This document shows, piece by piece, positions 53,419 to 64,000 of a stretch of 64,000 nucleotides of DNA. The DNA is taken from contig NC_012875.2 of NCBI RefSeq assembly GCF_000003195.3, forward strand, positions 19,833,445 through 19,897,444, in the 5' to 3' direction. Within the stretch, counting starts at the first letter, position 1. Every line of letters begins with the position of its first letter. Under the pieces are notes generated by a model. The model was given only the letters and a program-made list of their open reading frames with translations, was not told where the DNA came from and searched no databases. Origin of the DNA: Sorghum bicolor (Eukaryota; Streptophyta; Magnoliopsida; Poales; Poaceae). Made by a program: the position numbers and the translations under genes.

Positions 53419-54666
53419 TGAAAGGTCCTAATATGGCTAGAGGGGGGGTGAATAGCCTATTTAAAAATTCTACAAACTCACTAGAGCAAGAGGTTAGTAA
53501 ATAACAAAGCGAAGCTTTTTGCTCTAGCTTTAAAGGGGTGTTTGCAAGCCACATATCCAACAATTCTAGCTGTTAAGATCACTAGGCACACAAGAGCTAT
53601 GTCACTACTTACACTAGAGAGCTACCTAAAGTTTCTATACAAGTAAGTAAGCTACTCTAGTTTGCGGGAATGTAAGAGAGAAGGTTTGATCTTTATACCA
53701 CGGCGTAGAGGGGATGAACCAATCAATAAAATGAAGTCCAATCACCGGGAGAAATCCAATGAACAAACACAATGGAAACAAGCAATTTTTCTCCCGAGGT
53801 TCACGTGCTTGCCGGACGCGTCCGACCTCATACCGGACGCGTCCGGTATGCACCGGACGCAAACTCAGAGAGCGTCGCAAAACTTGAGTCAACACCGGTC
53901 GCCACACCGGACGCACACACCGGACGGTCCGGTGTGCACCGGACTCACACCCAGAGAGCTCTGCAAGAGGAGTTTGCACCGGACGCCAACTCGGACGCGT
54001 CCTAGTTCACACCGGACGCGTCCGGTGTGCACCGGACGCAAACTCAGAGAGTTTCACCGAGAAACGAACTCACCGGACGAGGCACACCGGACTCTACGCG
54101 AAAACTGTTTCCGCGTCCGGTGCCTCAACTCGGACGCGTCCGACCTCATACCAGACGCGTCCGGCCTGAACGCGCTGCACACAAAGATTTCTAACTTCTT
54201 CCCTTGCTTCCATGTGCCAACACCAAAGTGTCTCCACACTTGTGCACGTGTGTTAGCATATTTCAAAAACATTTTTCAAGGGTTACTTAGTTAGCTCATT
54301 AGGTCCTAATGCACACGCAAGAAATCCAATCACCTAGTGGCACTTAGACAACCGTTTTCACAACGAGATTACCCCTCTTAATAGTACGGCTATCTATCCT
54401 AAATGTGATCACACCCTCTATGGTGTCTTGATCACCAAAACCAAAACCCTAAGCAATACCTTTGCCTTGATCTTCATAGGGTTTTGTTTTTCTCTTTCTT
54501 CTTTTCCAAGTTGAGCACTTGATCATCTTGTGGTCATCACCATCATCACCATGATCATCACTTGCTCCATCACTTGGCATGTACCAACCTCATTAAGTCT
54601 ACACACTTAGTATAGAGGTTAGTACTAGGGTTTCATCAATTATCCAAAACCAAACTAGGGCTTTCA
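53419..54666 (-). repeat. Element C 5' LTR (1248 bp), internally deleted
   Basis: Same ends as 45082-46936 but about 640 bp shorter. The sequence CTTGCCGG at about 53810 passes straight into ACGCGTCCGACCTC, joining what are separate points (about 45478 and 46117) in the intact LTR. The TATTTATA box and surrounding promoter are gone. Part of the CCGGACG module remains (about 53814-54180). Confidence 0.92.
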
Positions 54667-56161
54667 TAAGCTCATCATGAACACTCTCAAGTTTATCATG
54701 TTTTTCTTTGAGCTCTTTTACAGAAAGTTTGAGCTCCTTGAGCTTAGTAGTCATGATCTCATTTTGGTCTCTAAGCTCATCACTAGATTTAAGCTTTGCT
54801 AGAAGAGTGTCATTTTCAAGTTCAAGCTTTTCATTTTCACTTCTAGTTTTTCTTATGACTTTTGTGTACTTGTTTAGCAATTTTACAAGTTCATCATAAG
54901 AAGGTGATTCATATTCACTATCACTTTCACTACTCTCATCCTCACTTTGTACCTTCCGGTCACCCTTAGCCATAAGACATAGGTGTGTAGAGGATGTAGA
55001 TGGTGGTGAAGATGATGGTGATGGAGTATCGATGGCAATGGCGGCAACCTTCTCATCATCACTTTCATTGCCAGAGGAGTCACCACTTGAGCTTTCAATG
55101 TCGGTGAGCCAATCACCAACAATGTAGGCCTTGCCATTCTTCTTCTTGTAGTGCTCCTTCTTCTTGCCACCTTTCTTCTTGTATTGCTTCTTCTCATTCT
55201 TGTCATCATCACTTGAGTCATCTTGCTCTTTGTTCTTCTTTTTGTACTTGTCCTTCTTGGGCTTTGGACATTGATGAGCAAGATGACCAAGCTCACCACA
55301 ATTGTAGCAATCCATCTCAGAGATGGGCTTCCTCTTGCTACTTGTGAAGAACTTCTTCTTCTTGGAGTCAAAGTTGACTCCATTCTTGTTGAGCTTCTTC
55401 AACATCTTTGTGGTTCTTCTCACCATGAGGGCAATAGATGCATCATCATCACTTGAAGTTGATGACTCAACTTCATTCTTCTTAGCCTTGCCCTTGTGAG
55501 AAGCCTTGAGAGCCAAGTGCTTCTTCTCTTTCTTGGCCGATGAGGAGCCATCTTGGGGGTTCATGTGCATGTACATCTCATGAGCATTGATCTTTCCCAA
55601 TATGGCGGTTGGTGTAGCGGTGGAAAGATCTCCTTGATGAAGCACCGTTACTATGTGCCCATATTTTTCAATGGGAAGCACACATAGTATTTTCCTTGCT
55701 ACATCCGCCGTACTCATTTGAGTGAGTCCAAGTCCATTTAGCTCCTCTACAATGACATTCAAGCGAGAATACATTTCATTAGCATTTTCTTTGGGAAGCA
55801 TTTCAAATGTATTAAGCTTGTTCATCACTAAGTGATAGCATTCCTCGCGTTCACTCTTTGATCCCTCATGGAGCGCACAAAGTTCCTTCCAAAGAGCATT
55901 GGCGGTTTTGTGGCTCCGAACGCGGTTGAACACCTCCTTGCAAAGGCCTCTAAAGATGTGGTTTTTGGCCTTCGCATTCCACTTCTCGTTTTCTTGCTCT
56001 TGTGGAGTAAGAGCGGTGGCTCTTTCCGGAGGGGCAAACCCTTTGGTCGCGGCTTTTAGGCACTTTACATCGCATGCCTCAAGGTATGACTCCATCCGTA
56101 TTTTCCAATACGGGAAGTCATCCCCATCGAACATGGGTGGCGGTCCATCCCCGTTAGACAT
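54667..56161 (-). pseudogene. gag: Element B gag, N-terminal part (severed by element C)
   Basis: Starts at ATG 56161 (MSNGDGPPPMFDGDDFPYWK), about 38 bp after the primer-binding site, with the DUF4219/UBN2 region (WKIRMESYL, ALWKELCALHEG, KILCVLPIEKYG) in residues 1-200. A Lys-rich linker, one CX2CX4HX4C knuckle near residue 285 (CYNCGELGHLAHQC), an acidic Ser-rich segment and the start of a coiled coil follow. The real coding sequence stops at 54667; the open frame then reads about 22 codons into C's LTR before a stop at 54599. The C-terminal half is at 44148-45081; together they are about 800 codons. Confidence 0.9.
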
Positions 56162-56198
56162 CTTTCTCTAGGCGGTGAAGCCTAAATAATGAGCACTA

Positions 56199-56211
56199 GG
56201 CTCCGATACCA
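56199..56211 (-). other. Primer-binding site, element B
   Basis: TGGTATCGGAGCC on the - strand, 2 bp from the 5' LTR. It marks this LTR as the 5' one and so confirms the - orientation. Confidence 0.85.
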
Positions 56212-56213
56212 AT

Positions 56214-57763
56214 TGAAAGGATCAAGATGCCCAAGAGGGGGGGGGGTGAATTGGGCTTCTCTAAAAATTTAAGCAACCTACAAGCTCCAATTCAACCCCT
56301 TGTGCCTAGTGTGACCTAGAGAGCTACCGGATAAAAGTTTTGCAACCTAGTTCCAATCCTATTCTAGCATGGCAATTCTAAGAATGTAAAAGCACAAAGT
56401 AAATGCTAGAAGTGAAGGAGTAGTGGAAGAAAGTGCTCGGCGATGTTTTGTCGAGGTATCGGAGAGTCGCCACTCTCCACTAGTCCTCGTTGGAGCACCC
56501 GCGCAAGGGTCTTGCTCTCCCTTGGTCCGCGCAAGGACCAAGTGCTCTCTACGGGCTGATTCTTCGACACTCCGCCGCGGTGAATCGCCCAAAACCGCTC
56601 ACAAGCTTGACACGAGCCACCCACAAGAACTCCGGGCGGTCTTCGTGCCTCCAATGACCACCGAACCGTCTAGGCGATGGCGATCACCAAGAGTAACAAG
56701 CAAAGAACTCTCACTTGACCCAAACAAGGCTCTAGAGAGTGGTGGATGTACACTTGACTCTTGGAACTCACTAGAGAAGGATTCTCTCAAGAAAACACTC
56801 AAACTTCAATCCTCTCTAGGCTCTTGCAACTCTCTTGCTCCACAACAAGTTTCTCTGATGTTCAAAAGGGCAAGAGACCTCTCATGGACGAGGTGGAGGA
56901 GTATAAATACTATCCACGAAGTCCAAAGGTCGGCCAACCGTTTTCCACTGAAAACGGGGTCACCGGACGCACATTATGTTGCACCGGACGCACTGCACCG
57001 AGCGTCCGGTGCTTCATAACGGCTACCTGTACTTCTCTCTGACAGGTCACCGGACGCTAACTCCCAGCGTCCGGTGCACCGTCCGGTGCTCGGGAGAACT
57101 TTACAAGCTCCCTGCGCATGGGACCGGACGCTACCCGTTGCGTCCGGTGCTAGCGTCCGGTGCTCAGGGAAGGCTTGCAACCTCCCTGGGAATGGGACCG
57201 GACGCTACCCGGTGCGTCCGGTGCTAGCGTCCAGTGCCAAACCCTAAGCACCACACTGTTCTAACGGCTAGGGACCTCACCGGACGCACTCACAGAGCGT
57301 CCGGTGCAGCGTCCGGTGCCCCTTTGGGCACCCAAACTTCGTCGAAACGCGATCGCTCCAAAACGAAGTTGGTTCCTCTCGATCTAAGGACTATCTCTGA
57401 GCTACCTAGTGCTAGGTTTACCAAGTGCGCACCACACCTAAACCTAAAGCCTTGCCTAAGTCAAGCTACTAGATCAAAGCCCCTCTTAATAGTACGGTCA
57501 AAGGAAAACAAAGTCCTAAACTACTCTAAGTGCCCTTCTTCACCATATGGCACTTAGACCTAGTCTAGTCTTGACGATGTCCATCTGTCCTTTGAAAACC
57601 GAAACGATTTCCACTATTAAGTTGGCATGTACGTCCCTGTTCATCGAGTACCTATTTACCATGACCTTACCTATGACTTTGCCTCTACAAAACACACGTT
57701 AGTCATAGTAATCAATAATGTCATTAATCACCGAAATCACTTAGGGGCCTAGATGCTCTTTCA
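56214..57763 (-). repeat. Element B 5' LTR (1550 bp)
   Basis: Partner of 35016-36549. TATTTATA (- strand) at 56902-56909; CCGGACG module at about 56960-57330, with an extra CGTCCGGTGCTAG unit near 57140-57170 that the 3' LTR lacks. The promoter is intact, so transcription could still start here on the - strand. GATCT follows at 57764-57768. Confidence 0.92.
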
Positions 57764-60700
57764 GATCTGTTTGGAGATAGTGCTAATCTTGATGCAAGAT
57801 AGATGCACGGTCTGCATGGAACGTACCATATGCTTAGAAATTTATTTGGACACACCCGATAGAACTCCTTCATGACGTGTGTCATATGGAATCTTGATTT
57901 GGTGTGCTTAGAGACAGTATTACTTTTGGTGCAAGATATGTGCACGGTTTGTGCCTAGTGCACCAAAGTCTAAGAAACCATTTTGGAAGCACCTATTGGT
58001 ACTCCTAGGTGAAGAGGCTCAAGTGGAGGCTCGGTTCGGTCTGTTTAGAGATAGTGCTAATCTTGATGCAAGATAGGTGCACGATTTGCATGGAACATAC
58101 CATATGCTCAGAAATCAATTTGGATGCATCAGATGGAACTCCTAGATGACATCTATCATATGGAATCTCACTTCGGTCCATTTAGAGACAGTGTTAGTTT
58201 CGGTGCAAGATAGGTGCACGGTTGGCACCTAATGCACCATAGGATAAAAAACCATTTTGGACGCACCCGATGGTCCTCCTAGGTCAAGGGGCTCAAGTGA
58301 AAGATTAGTTTGGTCAGTTTGGAGATAGTGCTAATCTCATTGCAAGATAGATGCACGGTTTGCATAGAACATACAATTTGGTCAGAAATCAATTAGGACG
58401 CACTGATATAACTCCTTGATGATGTGTGTCATATGGAATCTTGCTTCAGTTCGTTTAGAGATAGTGTTAGTTTTGGTAGAAGATATGTGCACGGTTTACG
58501 CCTAATGCACCATAGGCTAAGAAACCATTTTAGACGCATCCGATGATACTCGTAGTTGAAGAGGCTCAAGTGGAGGCTCGATTTGGTCTGTTTAGATATA
58601 GTGCTAATCTTGATGCAAGACAGTTGCACAGTTTGCATGGAACGAACCATACGTTACGAAATCAATTTGGACGTACCTAATGGAACTCCTAGATGACGTG
58701 TGTCATATGGATTCTCGCTTCGGTCTGTTTGGAGACAATGTTAGTTTCGGCGCAAGATTGGTGCATAGTTTGTGCCTAATCCACCATAGTCTAAGAAACC
58801 ATTTTTGACGCACCTGTTTGTACTCCTAGATGAAGAGGCTCAAGTGGAAGCTCGGTTCGGTCTGTTTGGAGATAGTGCTAATCTTGATGCAAGATAGGTG
58901 CACGGTTTGCATGGAATATACCATATGCTTGGAAATCAATTTGGATGCACCCGATGGAACTCGTTGATAACGTGCGTCGTATGGAATCTCTCTTTGGTCT
59001 GTTTTGAAACAGTGTTAGTTTTGGTGCAAGATATGTGCATGGTTTGTGCCTAATGCACCATAGTCTAAGAAACCATTTTGGGAGTACCTTTTGGTACTTC
59101 GGTGAATAGGGTCAAGTGGAAGCTCGGTTTGATCTGTTTGGAGATAGTGCTAATCTTGATGCAAGATAGATGCACGGTCTACATGGAACGTACCATATGC
59201 TTAGAAATTAATTTGGACACACCTGATAGAACTCCTTCATGACGTGTGTCATATGGAATCTCGCTTTGGTGTGCTTAGAGACAGTATTAGTTTCGGTGCA
59301 AGATATGTGCACGGTTTGCGCCTAATGCACCAAAGTCTAAGAAACAATTTTGGAAGCACCTATTGGTACTCCTTGGTGAAGAGGCTCAAGTGGAGGCTCG
59401 GTTCGCTCTATTTAGATATAGTGCTAATCTTGATGCAAGATAGGTGCACGATTTGCATGGAACATACCATATGCTCAGATATCAATTTGGATGCACCAGA
59501 TGGAACTCCTAGATGACATGTGTCATATGGAATCTCACTTCGGTCCATTTAGAGACAGTGTTAGTTTCAGTGCAAGATAGGTGCACGGTTTGCACCTAAT
59601 GCACCATAGGATAAGAAACCAGTTTGGATGCACCTGATGGTACTCCTAGGTCAAGGGGCTCAAGTGAAAGATCAGTTTGGTATGCCTGGAGATAGTGCTA
59701 ATCTCAATGCAAGATAGATGCACGGTTTGCAGGGAACATACGATTTGGTCAGAAATCAATTAGGATGAACCTGATATAACTCCTTGATGATGTGTGTCAT
59801 ATGGAAGCTTGCTTCGGTTCGATTAGAGATAGTGTTAGTTTTGGTAGAAGATATGTGCACGGTTTACGCCTAATGCACCATAGGCTAAGAAACCATTTTA
59901 GACGCATCCGATGATACTCTTAGTTGAAGAGGCTCAAGTGGAGGCTCGATTTGGTTTGTTCAGATATAGTGCTAATCTTGATGCAAGATAGTTGCACAGT
60001 TTGCGTGGAACATACCATATGTTAAGAAATCAATTTGGACGCACCTAATGGAACTCCTAGATGACGTGTGTCATATGGAATCTCGCTTCGGTCTGTTTGG
60101 AGACAATGTTAGTTTCGGTGCAAGATAGGTGCATAGTTTGTGTCTAATGCACCATAGTCTAAGAAGCCATTTTTGACGCACCTGTTTGTACTCCTAGATG
60201 AAGAGGCTCGAGTGGAAGCTCAGTGAAGTCTGTTTGGAGATAGTGCTAATCTTGATGCAAGATAGGTGCACGGTTTGCATGGAACATACCATATGCTTGG
60301 AAATCCATTAGGATGCACCCGATGGAACTCCTTGATGACGTGTGTCATATTGAATCTATCTTTGGTCTGTATAGAAACAGTGTTAGTTTTGGTGCAAGAT
60401 AGATGCATGGTTTGCGCCTAATGCACCATAGTCTAAGAACCATTTTGGAAGTACCTTTTGGCACGTCGGTGAAGAGGGTCAAGTGGAAGCTCGGTTTGAT
60501 CTGTTTGGAGATAGTGCTAATCTTGATGCAAGATAGATGGACGGTCTGCATAGAATGTACCATATGCTTAGAAATTAATTTGGACACACCCGATAGAACT
60601 CCTTCATGATGTGTGTCATACGGAATCTCGCTTTGGTGTGCCTAGAGACAGTATTAGTTTCGCTGCAAGATATGTGCACGGTTTGCGCCTAATGCACCAA

Positions 60701-63162
60701 AGTCTAAGAAACCATTTTGGAAGCACTTGTCGGTACTCCTAGGTGAAGAGGCTCAAGTGGAGGCTCGGTTCGGTCTGTTTAGATATAGTGCTAATCTTGA
60801 TGCAAGATAGGTGCACGATTTGCATGGAACATACCATATGCTTAGAAATCAATTTGGATGCACCGGATGGAACTCCTAGATGATATGTGTCATATGGAAT
60901 CTCACTTCGGTCTGTTTAGAGACAGTGTTAGTTTCGGTGCAAGATAGGTGCATGGTTTGCACCTAATGCACCATAGGATAAGAAATCATTTTGGACGCAC
61001 CCGATGGTACTCCTAGGTCAAGGGGCTTAAGTGAAAGCTCAGTTTGGTCTGTTTGGAGATAGTGCTAATCTTGATGCAAGATAGATGCACGGTTTTCATA
61101 GAACATACGATATGGTCAGAAATCAATTAGGACGCACCTGATATAACTCCTTGATGATGTGTGTCATATGGAATCTTGCTTCGGTTCGTTTAGGATAGTG
61201 TTAGTTTTCTTAGAAGATATGTGCACGGTTTACGCCTAATGCACCATAGGCTAAGAAACCATTTTAGACGCATCTGATGGTACTCGTAGTTGAAGAGGCT
61301 CAAGTGGAGGCTCGATTTGGTTTGTTCAGATATAGTGCTAACCTTGATGCAAGATAGTTGCACTTTTTGCATGGAACGTACCATATGTTAAGAAATCAAT
61401 TTGGACGCACCCAATGGAACTCCTAGATGATGTGTGTCATATGGAATCTCGCTTCGGTCTGTTTGGAGATAATGTTAGTTTCGGTGCAAGATAGGTGCAC
61501 AGTTTGTGCCTAATACAGCATAGTCTAAGAAACCATTTTTGATGCACCTGTTTGTACTACTAGATGAAGAGGCTCAAGTGGAAGCTCAGTTCGGTCTGTT
61601 TGGAGACAGTGCTAATCTTGATGCAAGATAGGTGCACAGTTTGCATGGAACAAACAATATGCTTGGAAATCAATTTGGATGCACCCGATGGAACTCGTTG
61701 ATGACGTGTGTCATATGGAATCTCTCTTTGGTCTGTTTAAAAACAGTGATAGTTTCGGTGCAAGATAGGTGCATGGTTTGCGCCTAATGCACCATAGTCT
61801 AAGAAACCATTTTGGAAGGACCTATTGGTACTTCGATGAAGAGGGTCAAGTGGAAGCTCGGTTTGATCTGTTTAGAGATAGTGCTAATCTTGATGCAAGA
61901 TAGATGCACGGTCTGCATGGAACGTACCATATGCTTAGAAATTAATTTGGACACACCCGATAGAACTCCTTCATGATGTGTGTCATATGGAATCTTGCTT
62001 TGGTGTGCTTAGAGACAGTATTAGTTTCGGTGCAAGATATATGCACGGTTTGCGCCTAATGCACCAAAGTCTAAAAAAAGCATTTTGGAAGCACCTGTTG
62101 GTACTCCTAGGTGAAGAGGCTCAAGTGGAGGCTCGGTTCGGTCTGTTTAGAGATAGTGCTAATCTTGATGCAAGATAGGTGCACGATATGCATGGAACAT
62201 ACCATATGCTTAGAAATCAATTTGGATGCACTAGATGGAACTCCTAGATGACATATGTCGTATGGAATCTAACTTTGGTCCGTTTAGAGACAGTGTTAGT
62301 TTCGGTGCAAGATAGGTGCACGGTTTGCACCTAATGCACCATAGGATGAGAAACCATTTTGGACGCACCCGATGGTACTCCTAGCTCAAGGGGCTCAAGT
62401 GAAAGCTCAGTTTGGTATGTTTTGAGATAGTTCTAATCTCGATGCAAGATAGATGCACGGTTTGCATGGAACATACGATTTGTTCAGAAATCAATTAGGA
62501 CGCACCTGATATAACTCCTTGATGATGTGTGTCATATGTAATCTTGCTTCAGTTCGTTTAGAGATAGTGTTAGTTTTGGTAGAAGATATGTGCACGGTTT
62601 ACGTCTAATGCACCATAGGCTAAGAAACCATTTTAGACGCATCTGATGGTACTCGTAGTTGAAGAGGCTCAAGTGGAGGCTCGATTTGGTCTGTTTAGAT
62701 ATAGTGCTAATCTTGATGCAAGATAGTTGCACAGTTTGCATGGAACGTACCATATGTTAAGAAATCAATTTGGACGCACCTAATGGAACTCCTAGATGAC
62801 GTGTGTCATATGGAATCTCGCTTCGGTCTGTTTGGAGACAATGTTAGTTTCAGTGCAAGATAGGTGCATAGTTTGTGCCTAAGGCACCATAGTCTAAGAA
62901 ACCATTTTTGACGCACCCGTTTGTACTCCTAGATGAAGAGGCTCAAGTGGAAGCTCGGTTCGGTCTGTTTGGAGATAGTGCTAATCTTGATGCAAGATAG
63001 GTGCACGGTTTGCATGGAACATACCATATGCTTGAAAATCAATTTGGATGCACCCGATGGAACTCCTTGATGACGTGTGTTATATGGAATCTCTCTTTGG
63101 TCTGTTTAGAAACAGTGTTAGTTTCGGTGCAAGATAGGTGTATGGTTTGCGCCTAATGCACA
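57764..63162 (+). repeat. Centromeric satellite, 10-monomer higher-order repeat
   Basis: Forward satellite with alternating monomer types. The signature GGTGTGCTTA (GGTGTGCCTA in the third copy) begins at 57901, 59268, 60635 and 62002, exactly 1367 bp apart each time, or 10 monomers. About four HOR copies are present. Each includes the consecutive monomers that form the 548-bp repeat at 1-3835. The block ends at 63162, at a monomer boundary, where element G begins. Confidence 0.93.
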
Positions 63163-64000
63163 TGTAACACCCCAAAATTTGCAATTTTCCAAAATAGGGG
63201 AAATGGTTTTAATTGTGTATTTTTGTGCTCATAAAACATAGTAAAAATAATATTTTTATTAAAATATACCATAGGAGTTAACAACTTGTTTGAGCATGCA
63301 TGCCTCTGCATTTGATTTATTGTGATGAGTGGTTTTGGCTAAAAGTTGAAAAGGGATTTAAATTTGGTTTTGAAAATGTTTTGAAATAGGTTTGTTTTAA
63401 AAGAAAAGAGAAATAGGAAATAAAAAGGAAAAGGTTTTACTCTCCCCCTCGTGGTTTTGGGGTTGGGAAAAGTCCCCCCCCCCCCCCCCCCGCGGCCTGC
63501 TTTCTTTTTCCCCCCTTCCTTCTTTCTTCTCTACACGGCCCAGCTCCCGGCCCACGCTGAGCAGCCCAGCGAGCCGCTCGCCATCCTCTCCACTGCGGTC
63601 GCTGACAGAGCTGGCCCACGCCCCGTGTCACTACCAGGTGGGGCCCACCTGTCGGATCCATCTCCCACCTCGTAACCGAGCTGGACTCGGTGGAGATTTC
63701 GCACCGGCCACGCGCGATCCCCACGGCTGGCTTGCCTCGCACGCCAAGGAGGCTTTAAATAGTGGCCTCTGCTCCGCCGCAACCCCCTACCCCCAATCTT
63801 AGCGCGATTCCCAGCCCTAGCCAAGCCGCAGCGCCGCCAAGATCCACGCCGAGCTCAATTCTCCGTTGCGTCGTGTTTTTGCCCCCGTGAGCTCCGGGCC
63901 GAGCCTCGTTTCTCTCTTGCGAAGTCGTCGAAGCTCTCGTTTTGCGTTTTCGTGCTTTCTACACATAGCTAACCCTCGCCGGATTTCCTGCAGGGCCGCC
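63163..64000 (+). mobile_element. Element G: start of an F-family LTR, cut by the window edge
   Basis: Starts TGTAACACCCC and matches the - strand of element F's LTR (26826 downwards), so it is the same family in the opposite orientation. A poly-C run of about 16 lies near 63475-63490. A GC-rich promoter region with TTTAAATAG near 63755 follows. Open frames on both strands also occur at the equivalent place in F and are not genes. Whether this is a 5' LTR or a solo LTR cannot be seen. Confidence 0.8.

Larger units (their letters stand above)
45082..54666 (-). mobile_element. Element C: Ty1/copia retrotransposon nested in element B gag
   Basis: On the - strand: 5' LTR 54666-53419, primer-binding site, gag, pol, short 3' untranslated region, 3' LTR 46936-45082. 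The direct repeat TAAGC flanks it (45077-45081 and 54667-54671). It lies inside the coding sequence of B's gag, so it inserted after B and ended B's autonomy. It has no extra ORF after pol. LTR sequence and 3' internal blocks are the closest match in this window to the gag-only element A. Confidence 0.93.
35016..57763 (-). mobile_element. Element B: Maximus/SIRE-like Ty1/copia retrotransposon with extra 3' ORF
   Basis: Complete but disabled copy on the - strand. 5' LTR 57763-56214, primer-binding site, gag (split by element C), pol (protease, integrase, reverse transcriptase, RNase H in copia order), a downstream leader and extra ORF, polypurine tract, and 3' LTR 36549-35016. The direct repeat GATCT flanks it at 35011-35015 and 57764-57768, within satellite. 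The two LTRs differ by about 10-12 substitutions and one indel of roughly 16-30 bp, so the insertion is young. Domain order (integrase before reverse transcriptase) defines Ty1/copia; the large gag and an extra ORF after pol suggest the Maximus/SIRE lineage. Confidence 0.9.

Overview
This is plant pericentromeric or centromeric DNA, with no ordinary host gene visible. About 24 kb is a tandem satellite with a monomer of about 137 bp, in which two monomer types alternate (about 274 bp per dimer). The monomer length and dimer structure match what I remember of the CEN38/pSau3A10-type centromere satellite of Sorghum and its sugarcane/Miscanthus relatives. I therefore read the source as an Andropogoneae grass (Sorghum, Saccharum, Miscanthus or close kin); the genus cannot be fixed by eye.

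Layout. Satellite in + orientation fills 1-9150: a clean 4-monomer higher-order repeat (HOR, exact 548-bp period) to about 3835, then a less regular part. A lone LTR (D, 9151-10015) sits where the array flips to - orientation (10016-11482 and 22021-23788). Element A (11483-22020, + strand), a gag-only copia-type retrotransposon, splits this inverted array. Element F (23789-30827, - strand), a decayed 5'-truncated Ty3/gypsy copy with a 3-kb LTR, splits it again. The - array resumes at 30828, flips back to + at about 32544 with no element at the junction, and runs to 35015. Element B (35016-57763, - strand), a Maximus/SIRE-like Ty1/copia element, follows and carries element C (45082-54666, - strand), a second copia element nested in B's gag. 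The + satellite resumes at 57764-63162 as a 10-monomer HOR with an exact 1367-bp period. The window ends in an LTR (G, from 63163) of the same family as F's, in the opposite orientation.

How the parts relate. A, B and C share a CCGGACG/CGTCCGG-rich palindromic promoter module, the same tRNA primer-binding motif, a conserved block downstream of the pol position, and a similar gag-pol junction. A looks like a pol-less derivative that could borrow functions from C-like relatives. B has an extra ORF downstream of pol, now a pseudogene, preceded by its own U3-like module and a leader that looks like a host-gene 5'UTR with an intron. All autonomous coding regions are damaged: B by C's insertion, a frameshift in reverse transcriptase and stops in the extra ORF; C by one stop in RNase H and loss of the promoter from its 5' LTR. 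A's gag is open throughout.

The observations I rate highest are A's TSD-flanked 5' extension (as if plus-strand synthesis began at an upstream polypurine tract), the internal promoter/leader of B's extra ORF, the nested HOR history with two polarity switches (one without any element), and the conserved splice-acceptor-like gag-pol junction.
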